Shown here: piece after piece, positions 7,053-14,983 of the stretch
Layout: every line of letters begins with the position of its first letter
How positions within the stretch are numbered: position 1 is the first letter of the stretch
Assembly: GCA_001275005.1 (NCBI GenBank)
Contig: JWZX01001852.1
Span: 1-16,645, forward strand
Origin: Chrysochromulina tobinii
Taxonomy: Eukaryota; Haptophyta; Prymnesiales; Chrysochromulinaceae
Direction of reading: 5' to 3'
Length of the DNA: 16,645 bases
Translations under genes and position numbers: made by a program
Notes under the pieces: model-generated
Told to the model about the DNA's origin: nothing
What the model saw: the letters and a program-made list of their open reading frames with translations, nothing else
Database searches by the model: none

Positions 7053-10000
7053 ATGAATTCACAGCCTCTGGTTTCTCTCGTGGAGTTCGTGTTGCCTTTC
7101 TGTGCCGCCGACGACACATGCGCGACCACTGACCTTGCCGCCGCTCCACAGCCCTGGCGCGTAGTTCAGGACGCACATGCTATGATAGCGGTCCCACCTG
7201 CCGGTGCGGGCCTTGCGCTGAAGAGCATCGATGCGGTGTTCAAGCCCGCCGGCGTGCACGACTCAGTACGTGCGCTCCTCCTCCGCCTCGGCTTGCACAA
7301 GTTCACCAAGGTATTTCGCAAGCACCATATTATATCAGTCGCGCAGCTGCGATCGATCGCCACGATGGGGGCTCTCAAGCAGCTTCTCCAGGAGCTGCGC
7401 ATGGACCCGGAGGATATCCGCGTGCTCTCTGCCGCCGTCCTCAGCACGAGCGGCATTGAGCAGCAGGCGGCCGCGACCGGAGGCGCTCCGCTGGTACCGG
7501 CGGGCAGCGGCGACTACGAGTATGTCGATGACGAGACGGACGACGAGCCCGATCCGATGCCACTGCCTGAGAAGCCGCCGGACACTAGGACCAAGGTCCA
7601 CTTGACCAAGGAAGAGTACGACGAGATCCTCGGGTGGTCTGACGATGAGGACATGACAACGCTGCACGGGCGATTCAAGCACCGGCAGAGGACAGCCCAC
7701 AAAGAGGAGCACGATCGACAATACGTTCTGAAGGCCGAGGGTGCAGGTGCCATAGTCGACGTATCCAAGGGGCCTCGCAACATCCTCAAGAAGCTGCTAC
7801 GGGGCGCGACGGGCTGGCAGCATCCGCTCGAGGGCTTCGAAGTGGATCTCAACTATACGGCACGGTACTGCCCGACGGTGAACGGGCCGCATGGGCGGAC
7901 GTGCGGGCCGCCCGCCGGCATCTTCGATGACCGGTTTGCCGAGGGCAAGGAACCCCTGCACGTGGCCATCGGTTCCCGAGAGCTCTTCCCTCCTTTGAGC
8001 GAGGCCGTTGAGTCGATGCGAGAGGGCGAGATTGCCGAGATCACGATCCACCCGCGCGTGGCGTACGGCGCCCAAGGCGACGCGCCGCGCGGCATCCCGG
8101 CGCATGCGTACCTCGTGTACACCGTCCATCTAGTCAGGACGTACGAGGTGGCCTACTTGAGTCTTGGGCGCATCGTGAAGAAGGTGCTCGTCGCCCCGAG
8201 CACGACGTGGACGCCAAGCGAGGAGTGCGAGGTGACCCTCGAGTGGCAGGGCAAGCTGCTGCCGTGCGGCACGCTCTTTCGGCCCATGGAGACGCAGACC
8301 TTCAAGCTCGACGCCGCGAGCCTTGCGAGGCTGCCACCTTGGTGGAAGACTTGCCTTGCTGGTGACTCCGGCGTCACCTCGGGCGGCCGGGGCATGGGCG
8401 AGGGCGAGACGGCGCAGTTCACCATCCCCCCCGAGTGCGCGTACGGCGACAAGGGCGACCCGATGCAGAGTATCCCGCCCAACGCGACGCTGTGCCTCCA
8501 TGTCACGCTCGTGCAGTGCGCCACGTATGAGGACATCACTCCAAATAAGGAAGGCACGTGCATCCGCAAGGTCATTAGGCGCGGCACCTCCGAGGATCTC
8601 CCACGCACGGGCGAGGAGTGCACGGTGCAGTACAAGATCCGAAACGCGCGCACGCGCCGCATGTACGACGAGGTGGAGGAGCGCAGGCTCGTCCTTGGCG
8701 CGATCTCCGAGGAGATTCGCACCTCGATGCGTCTCGCATCCGGCGGTGCGTACACCGACCGCGCACTCGAGCATCTGCTCCGCACGATGCGTACGGGTGA
8801 GAAGGTGATCGCGCACTGCACGCCGGCGTACATTGGTGGCCATGGCGACGACGTGGAGATTGAGCTTGAGCTCAAGTCGTTCATCAAGCTGATCTTGTGC
8901 CCGACCGACCAGCACCCGCTGGGGGATCGCGCGGGACGCGTCGAGGTGAGGCTCCACACGGACCCATCGGGCCGACGCGGACCGAATCTGGAAAGTACGT
9001 GCCGCGTGCGCTACCGCGTGCGATGCCAGATTGGTGAGGGCTCCCAGAAGAGCGAGGGGTGCCATGCTCTTGCGTGCGGCCTGGCTGGCGAGGGTTGCCG
9101 CGATCGCGAGGGCCGCCAGGCTGGCGAGGAAGGCTCGTCATGGCGCGTCGTTGAGGAGGAAGGGTACGCGGCCGATGAGCTGGGCCATCAGCCGCCCTTT
9201 GTCTTCGTGCAGAGTCAGAAGCAGGTGATGCCCGCCATCGATCAGGCGGTACTCCAGATGCGCCCGGGGGGGTTCGCGACCGTCAGTGCGCCGTCCGCGT
9301 GGGCGTACGGCTGCCCAGTGGAGTTGTATGAGCCGTGCGAGGCGAAGTGTCCGCTGTACGAGAGATACAAGGGCCAGATCGTCGAGATTGATCTCGAGCT
9401 CGTCGAGGTCGATCGGTTCAAGCCTAGCTACGCCATGGAGCTCGACGAGAAGATTGCGACGCAGATCCGGCGCAAGGCGCAGGGCAACGAGCTCTTCAAG
9501 CTGGGCGACTACGAAGGCGCGCTCCGGCGGTACGACGAGGCGCTCGAGTACGCAGCCATCGGCTCCGAAATCTGCATGGCCGACATTCCCTATGCGGAGC
9601 AGCGTGCCAAGCGCATGGCCATCGACGCGAATAAGATGTCGACGTACGTCAACATGGCGATGTGCCATTTGAAGCTTGGCGAGCTTGGCAGGCCAGTGCT
9701 GGATTCCAAGACAGACGGGCCCAGCGAGGACGGCACGCCGCCGCCTTCACGCGCCAAGAAGGCCATCGAGCAGTGCGACAAGGCGCTCCACCTCGACACG
9801 ACGAACGTCAAGGCGCACTTTTGGCGCGGCCAAGCGTACAAGGCGTTGGGCTTGCTGGGGCGCGCGAAGGACGATTTGATCTCGGCCGCGCGGCGCGACC
9901 CGCGAAATCGCGAGATTGTTGACGAGATCGACGAGGTGCGCCGGCTCGAGATGGAGGAGAAAAAAGCGGCCAAGCAGCTGTGGAAAAGGGGCTTTCTCGC

Positions 10001-12176
10001 GGATCAGAATGCCTTGCGCGCGCAGCAAGGCGCCGAATGCGTCGCCAAAGACGCCAATTGCGAGCGCGCAGCCAGGTGCCTACCGCCTCTCGTGGAGACT
10101 CTGGAAGACGTTGTGATGGTGGAGGAGGTGGAGACGCCGGCCGTCACGCGCGCCAGGGAGGCGGCGTTCGGGTTGGGCACGCCGATGGGTTCGTCACTGG
10201 GTGCCGGCGTACTGGAGTGGGCGAGGGATCCGACACGCGTTGGGATCCTGTGCGAGGCGGCGACGGCCAAGGGGCAGGTCATGGCGGGCGGCGTAGGCCG
10301 GGTAAAGGAAGGCCCGAGTCCCACATACAAGGCGGACGAGGACGAGGACGTGGACGTGGAGCTGGTGCCATGGATTCCAGTGACGAACCAAGTGACGAAC
10401 CCAGTGCCATGGGTTCCAGTGACGAACCAAGTGATGAACCCAGTGCCATGGGTTCCAGTGACGAACCAAGTGACGAACCCAGTGCCGTGGGTTCCAGTGA
10501 CGAACCAAGTGACGAACCCAGTACCATCGGTTCCAGAACCTGGTCCACAGGCTGTGGCGAGCGCGGACGTGGATGCTGACGCCTCAGATAGACGGTCGCT
10601 TCGTATGCACAAGCAGTTGCGGTCCGAGGCGCAGTCCATGCATGCGAACCCCATGGGCATCGACATCAAGGGCGACGGTGGCATCATGAAGCGCGTGCTG
10701 CGCGCGGGCAGCGGGATAGCGGGGCGACCGCCGGCGGACGCTCTGTGTAAGGTGCACTACACGGGCTGGCTGATGGACGGCACTCGATTCGACTCGTCGC
10801 GCGACCGGATCGGCCACCCGTTCGTCAAGCTGGGCAGCGGCACGGAGCTGGGTTGGCTCGCGGCGGCGGTGGCGACGATGAACCGTGGTGAGCTCGCCGA
10901 GTACGTGTGCAGGGCCGAGTACGCATATGGCGCCAAGGGCTGGAAAGGCGTAGGCAACAAGTGGCTGGTGCCGCCATGCTCGACTGTGCGCTGGGAGGTG
11001 GAGTTGTACTCTTGGAAAGGGTTCACAGGAAACTTCTCAACCATGAGCGACGCCGAGATGATGGACCAGGCCTACGCACTCAAGAGCCAGGGCACCGAGT
11101 ACGTGCGAAATTGCATGTATAGCGAGGCACGGGAGCGTTACCACGAGGCCTGCGAACTTATCGAGAGCCCCAAGTTCAACGTGGCGGAGCAGTTGCTGAG
11201 TGGCCGAGTGGCCGAGGCGGAGATTTTGCTGCTCTCGTGCCAGCTCAACGAGGCGTTCTGCGAGCTCAAGCGCGAGGAGTACGTGGCGGCGCTCAGATTG
11301 TGTGACAAGGTGCTCGCGAAGCCCTCGAGGCTCACCGACGAGCAGAAGGTGAAGGCGCTCTACCGGAGCTACCAGGCGTACTTTGGACGCCAGGAGTACG
11401 AGCAGGCGATGGCTAGTCTTCAGCTCGCCCTCGAGATCGACCCGAACGACAAGGACGTGCTGGACGCCGTGCTGAGCACCAAGTTCACCATGCGCGTCGC
11501 CAAACTTGCCCAAACGGCGCAGTTTGGCGGCAAGTTCTTCTCAGAGGAGTCTCCGGACCGGTCGGCGGCGCTGTACAAGGAGGCCACCGGGATTCCGTCG
11601 CGGCCCAGCGCCCGGCACGGCGCGCTCCCAACCGCGTGGCTCGACCTGAGCGTCGACGCCAAAGTCATCGGCCGCGTCACCATCGAGCTCTTCGCGCGCC
11701 AGGCGCCCAAGACCTGTGAGAACTTTCGCGCGCTCTGCACGGGCGAGCGCGGCAACGGGCGGCTCTCGAGGAAGCCGTTACACCTGCAGGGCACTAGGTT
11801 CCATCGCGTCATCCGCAACTTTCTGATCCAGGGCGGCGACATCGTCCACGGTGACGGCAAGGGCGGCGAATCTATTTTTGGCGGCCAATTCGATGATGAG
11901 GACCTGACGGGCAAGTTTGACGCTCCCGGCATGGTCGCGATGGCCAACGGGGGGCGCAACATGAATGGCTCACAGTTCTTCATCACCACGTGCGAGGCGC
12001 CACATCTCGAGGGGACCCACGTCGTCTTCGGTCGCGTGATCTCCGGCCTCGAGGTCGTCCGGCAGGTGGAGCGCGTGCGCGTGAGCAAGAACGATGCGCC
12101 GCTACAGCCTGTGCTCATCGACGACTGCGGCTCGAGTTTCGGCGTGATCCCACACGGGGCCGTCCCGCCCTTATAG
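7053..12176 (+). CDS. Giant dual-family immunophilin: SAM-FKBP(x4)-TPR-repeat-FKBP-TPR-cyclophilin
   Basis: One uninterrupted frame of 1,707 residues from ATG 7053 (alternative ATG 7182; the GTG at 6975 is not used). Domains by residue: SAM-like 67-131; an acidic linker; divergent FKBP units 249-365 (FDD, VAYGAQGD), 370-495 (CAYGDKGD...IPPNATL), 498-613 and 625-790 (WAYG); TPR block 800-970; 13-residue repeats 1105-1161; canonical FKBP 1203-1321 with Y1236, F1246-D1247, W1268 and Y1292 at FKBP12 catalytic positions; TPR block 1332-1476; cyclophilin 1526-1696 with catalytic R1585, F1590, Q1593. His1651 replaces the cyclosporin-contact Trp, as in Cyp40. FKBPs and cyclophilins are peptidyl-prolyl isomerases, and TPR blocks of this type bind the EEVD tail of Hsp90/Hsp70. 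I infer a cytosolic co-chaperone scaffold. Activity is likely in the last FKBP and the cyclophilin, doubtful in units 2-4. A fusion artefact is unlikely because there is no stop or composition break. Confidence 0.9.
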   Translation: MNSQPLVSLVEFVLPFCAADDTCATTDLAAAPQPWRVVQDAHAMIAVPPAGAGLALKSIDAVFKPAGVHDSVRALLLRLGLHKFTKVFRKHHIISVAQLRSIATMGALKQLLQELRMDPEDIRVLSAAVLSTSGIEQQAAATGGAPLVPAGSGDYEYVDDETDDEPDPMPLPEKPPDTRTKVHLTKEEYDEILGWSDDEDMTTLHGRFKHRQRTAHKEEHDRQYVLKAEGAGAIVDVSKGPRNILKKLLRGATGWQHPLEGFEVDLNYTARYCPTVNGPHGRTCGPPAGIFDDRFAEGKEPLHVAIGSRELFPPLSEAVESMREGEIAEITIHPRVAYGAQGDAPRGIPAHAYLVYTVHLVRTYEVAYLSLGRIVKKVLVAPSTTWTPSEECEVTLEWQGKLLPCGTLFRPMETQTFKLDAASLARLPPWWKTCLAGDSGVTSGGRGMGEGETAQFTIPPECAYGDKGDPMQSIPPNATLCLHVTLVQCATYEDITPNKEGTCIRKVIRRGTSEDLPRTGEECTVQYKIRNARTRRMYDEVEERRLVLGAISEEIRTSMRLASGGAYTDRALEHLLRTMRTGEKVIAHCTPAYIGGHGDDVEIELELKSFIKLILCPTDQHPLGDRAGRVEVRLHTDPSGRRGPNLESTCRVRYRVRCQIGEGSQKSEGCHALACGLAGEGCRDREGRQAGEEGSSWRVVEEEGYAADELGHQPPFVFVQSQKQVMPAIDQAVLQMRPGGFATVSAPSAWAYGCPVELYEPCEAKCPLYERYKGQIVEIDLELVEVDRFKPSYAMELDEKIATQIRRKAQGNELFKLGDYEGALRRYDEALEYAAIGSEICMADIPYAEQRAKRMAIDANKMSTYVNMAMCHLKLGELGRPVLDSKTDGPSEDGTPPPSRAKKAIEQCDKALHLDTTNVKAHFWRGQAYKALGLLGRAKDDLISAARRDPRNREIVDEIDEVRRLEMEEKKAAKQLWKRGFLADQNALRAQQGAECVAKDANCERAARCLPPLVETLEDVVMVEEVETPAVTRAREAAFGLGTPMGSSLGAGVLEWARDPTRVGILCEAATAKGQVMAGGVGRVKEGPSPTYKADEDEDVDVELVPWIPVTNQVTNPVPWVPVTNQVMNPVPWVPVTNQVTNPVPWVPVTNQVTNPVPSVPEPGPQAVASADVDADASDRRSLRMHKQLRSEAQSMHANPMGIDIKGDGGIMKRVLRAGSGIAGRPPADALCKVHYTGWLMDGTRFDSSRDRIGHPFVKLGSGTELGWLAAAVATMNRGELAEYVCRAEYAYGAKGWKGVGNKWLVPPCSTVRWEVELYSWKGFTGNFSTMSDAEMMDQAYALKSQGTEYVRNCMYSEARERYHEACELIESPKFNVAEQLLSGRVAEAEILLLSCQLNEAFCELKREEYVAALRLCDKVLAKPSRLTDEQKVKALYRSYQAYFGRQEYEQAMASLQLALEIDPNDKDVLDAVLSTKFTMRVAKLAQTAQFGGKFFSEESPDRSAALYKEATGIPSRPSARHGALPTAWLDLSVDAKVIGRVTIELFARQAPKTCENFRALCTGERGNGRLSRKPLHLQGTRFHRVIRNFLIQGGDIVHGDGKGGESIFGGQFDDEDLTGKFDAPGMVAMANGGRNMNGSQFFITTCEAPHLEGTHVVFGRVISGLEVVRQVERVRVSKNDAPLQPVLIDDCGSSFGVIPHGAVPPL
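10365..10535 (+). repeat. 39-bp in-frame minisatellite, 4 full copies plus a partial
   Basis: Units start at 10365, 10404, 10443 and 10482, each 39 bp encoding VPWVPVTNQVTNP with minor changes (I for V, M for T). A partial copy runs from 10521 to 10535. The copies are nearly identical at DNA level, so expansion is recent. The repeat links the first TPR region to the canonical FKBP domain. It has no spacers and lies in a coding frame, so it is not a CRISPR array. Confidence 0.95.
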
Positions 12177-12504
12177 CATGCGTACCGTTGCAGCAAGCAG
12201 CATGCACTGCATCCGAGATCCGACGGGGCGCGGAAAGCATAAGAACGACCTCGGGTCCCTCACCCAGACCCCGATTAGTTGTGAGCTAGATGCCTCAGTA
12301 CATTTAGGTGCGTTCCTGTGTGTCGGGCAAACCCTCCGCCCATCCTCTCGGCGCGGTTCATAGCCAATGTGTATAATTCGGTTCACAGCTTCACACCATT
12401 CAGTTCCCAAACAGGTGTGGGGTTAGGGCCTTATAAACATGAAAAATAGTAGACCACTCAATGATAGGAGACTGTCTTTTGATGTTTGCAGTCCACTTTT
12501 GGAG

Positions 12505-12587
12505 GAGGCCACTTTCAGAGGCCAGATTCTAGAAGAAGAAGGTCTAGAGGCCAGATTCCTTTGCTCGTCGCTGATGAGGCCAGATTC
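12505..12587 (+). repeat. GAGGCCAGATTC boxes with exact 29-bp period
   Basis: GAGGCCAGATTC occurs at 12518-12529, 12547-12558 and 12576-12587, exactly 29 bp apart each time, with unrelated sequence between boxes. A related box, GAGGCCACTTTC, lies at 12505-12516. The period is not a multiple of three and the region is not coding, so protein repeat structure does not explain it. Confidence 0.75.
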
Positions 12588-12654
12588 TCAAAGGAATCTT
12601 CTGGAATTGGGAGAGTTCTCAAATGTCGATTCTCGTCCAAATATTCTTGTGATC

Positions 12655-12725
12655 ATTCATTTCTGATTCAATAATCTAATTATTATATAATATGAACTCG
12701 AAATTAAATAATCAACTCAATATTA
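12655..12725. other. AT-rich block
   Basis: About 70 bp are dominated by A/T, with TAATTATTATATAATAT and AATTAAATAAT, in a window otherwise strongly GC-rich. It immediately follows the 3' end of the (-) gene. Possible roles are a 3' end region, a scaffold attachment site or an insertion boundary; nothing here decides. Confidence 0.5.
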
Positions 12726-12794
12726 CAAGTCGGCGTTTTGACACATCTAAAGACATTGCGGGCGGCGGGCTCGGCAGATGTGGCAAGGGCGGCA

Positions 12795-14757
12795 TCAAGG
12801 GCGACGGTACACAACAGGTCTCCACCTCTCACCGTCTCCTTCTGCAACCTTGAAGACCATGTTCATACCAATAGAGAATGACGCGACGTTGCCGATCTTC
12901 GCCGGCACGCGGCCCACGTTGAAAGCGTCGGGGCAGAGGATGACACACATGTAGCAGCGAGCTGCGCGCGCGAACATTCCGCACAGTATTAGATCAGTTT
13001 GCATCAGCCCATCACTTGAACGACATTGCACGGCCCACCCTCCCCATTGTCGATTGTTTCGCCCAGGCCCCCAGCCCACCTGTCATTGATCTCCTCATCA
13101 GTTGCGAGAGGGAACTCGAGGCGCAGCAGCGCGAAACCTTGCTCTTCCAAGCTGACGGCTTGTGCTTCCCGCTCGTCAGGAGGCGCACGCATGGCCTCGT
13201 CGACCTCGCGATCGAGATCCGCTGCATCCTCCTCATCCTCAGCATCCTCGTCCTCGACGTCCATAGGTACGTCGGCCGTGCGCGTCCTCCGCTGCTCCTC
13301 CGCCGTGCGCGTGGTGCCCCACGAGGCCACGGGCCCGTTGGGGCACCACGTCGTTGAGATGTGCTTCTCCATGTGTTTGACTGCCTTCGCGAGCGTGGTG
13401 TGCCCAGGTGTCCAGATGGTGGCGAACCTGAGCTTGTCCATGGCGGCGATCGAGACGCCCGAGAGCCTCGCGTTGACAAAGGCGGCAATCGTCGGCATCC
13501 GGCGCGCGTCGACCTCCTTCCTGAACATGGCGTACAATATGGGATCGTCGAGAATGAGCTTGATAACATCCTTCGTCACGAAGATGTTCTTTTTCCATGC
13601 GCCAGTTTTGCAAGTGGCAAGCTTGAGCATGTACACGAAGAATAAGGTGAAGCCGGCTGGGCCGCCCGCGTATGCTGCCGCCGCCGAAATGAACCCATTC
13701 ATGACCCAATTGAAGCGCCGCCTGGACCTTTTCTCCATCTCCTCCTTCTGCTCATCTGTCTGCGTTGATTCGGCAGTTCGGCCGCGGCGCTTGCGCCGCT
13801 CTTCATCCTGCCGCTCGTTTTCTTCGACGGCGGTGGCACCTTGAGGTGCCGCTTGAGTGCGCTGCCGCTGCCTCTGCTGTGCGGCGTTGGCTGGTTGGGC
13901 GCCTCGCGGCGGCGGCGGCTCGGCTGGCCGCTGCTGCTGCTGCTGCGCATTACCCTCCTTCTCCTTCTCCAGCTCACGGATTCTTGCGTCCCTTTTGTCT
14001 ATGAGACTCTCGTATGCCTTTGCCAGGCTATGAAGGTGCGTCGTTGGCACAAGCTTCCCGTCGGCGGCATCATGGAGCATTGAGTTCATCAGCAAGCCTG
14101 CACGCGGCACCCGGGCAGTAAGGGCGGCACGGGTAAGCGGGGTTGAAGGGCCGGCGCGGCAGCTTGAAGGGCGTGTGTACCCTTATCGGTCTGGTAGCAG
14201 TGGTTGGTTGCATAGTCTTTGAGTTTAAAAGTTTGTCTTGCATTGAACGTTATTTGACACCTGAATGGTCTTTCATCATCTGCCAGTGTCACCGTCACGT
14301 CTGGCGCGGGCATCCGCTCTGTTTCCGAGTCGACGTTGACCACAGGAACGGGTGCGTTAGGCACGTAGTTCCTGTCCATACGCTCGTTCGCGGTGCGGTG
14401 GCGGCCGAGCACCGCCTCACCAACGGTGAAGCCCTTTGGCAGGTTCGGCAGTGCTACGACGCGGCGGTGCTTGCGCCGCACCTCTGTCTCGTGATCATCG
14501 CCACCTGCCGGCGCGCCACCAGCCGGCGCCGTCGCGGCAGGTGGCGGAGGCGGAGGCGCGGTCGCTGCAGGTGGCGAAGGCGCGGTCGGCGTGGCCATCA
14601 TCAGCGTCAACAATGGATTCCAAGCTGCTTGTGGCACCAAGGGCTTTACCTGCGCCATAGAAGCTTGGATCTTCGATCTTCGATCTGGCATGGCGCCCGT
14701 TTGACCCGATGGTCGCTTCTGGCCACGAGCATCATCGGTCGGCTGAACAGCTATCAT
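12795..14757 (-). CDS. Unrecognised three-exon gene, coiled-coil and hydrophobic segment
   Basis: Proposed exons on the minus strand: 14757-14181, 14097-13039 and 12961-12795, joined by two phase-1 introns, giving 600 residues. The splice model is mine. It rests on matching phases, intron lengths of 83 and 77 nt, and coherent protein on both sides. The N-terminal third is Pro/Ala-rich then basic (RRKHRR). The second exon begins near LLMNSMLHDAADG, then a charged coiled-coil stretch (IRELEKEKE, with a CAG-type poly-Gln run near 13931-13945), a Gln/Pro-rich linker, and basic RSRRRFNW. A hydrophobic segment follows (about 13628-13698), then a well-folded-looking part (FVTKDVIKLILDDPILYAMF), an acidic patch and a conserved-looking C-terminal exon (CVILCPDAFNVGRVPAKIG). 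I do not recognise the family. Without splicing it reads as two ORFs overlapping by one base at TGATG. Confidence 0.5.
12962..13038 (-). other. Predicted intron, 77 nt, phase 1
   Basis: Donor GAGG|GTGGGC, acceptor GCGCGCAG|CTCGC, with a CTGAT branch-like site inside. It removes the in-frame TGA and joins the long exon to the 3' exon encoding a coherent 55-residue C-terminus. Confidence 0.5.
14098..14180 (-). other. Predicted intron, 83 nt, phase 1
   Basis: Donor AAGG|GTACAC, acceptor CGTGCAG|GCTTG, with pyrimidine-rich sequence before the acceptor. Phases match and its length agrees with the other predicted introns. The donor is not strong, so the alternative of two separate overlapping ORFs remains open. 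Confidence 0.4.
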
Positions 14758-14983
14758 CGGCGGGTCGACAGCGGTAGACAGCGGCAGGTAGCGGCTCGCA
14801 GACCGGCGTCACCCGACCCCGAAAACGCGCAAGGTTCCGGAACGCGCGTGATGTATGCTCCTTAAATGGTAATCTCTAAGTGCGCATACATTGTACCGGA
14901 GACAGATTTTTACGTTCGTTAAATGCTACCACAGCTGTATGACTGTGTGGTATGCTGTACTCCGTTATATCACGCCGCCCGGT

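Larger units (their letters stand above)
12177..12794. other. Convergent intergenic region, AT-rich toward the right
   Basis: It separates the (+) immunophilin gene from a convergent (-) gene. Base composition falls from GC-rich to AT-rich after about 12360. It holds a short 29-bp-phased repeat (12505-12587) and an AT-rich block (12655-12725). The one ORF here (12439-12666, 75 codons) spans the repeats and has no recognisable protein character. A TGTAA on the minus strand (12727-12723), 68 nt after the (-) gene stop, may be its polyadenylation signal. Confidence 0.5.

Noticed and set aside
8130-9065. Long (-) ORF of 311 codons inside the immunophilin gene
   Set aside because: It is antisense to clear FKBP coding sequence and has no domain signature.
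10365-10535. Possible CRISPR-like array
   Set aside because: The units are contiguous without spacers and keep the coding frame of a eukaryotic gene; it is a minisatellite.
12439-12666. 75-codon (+) ORF in the convergent spacer
   Set aside because: It spans non-triplet 29-bp repeats, has no recognisable features, and lies in an AT-rich stretch where no promoter could be identified.
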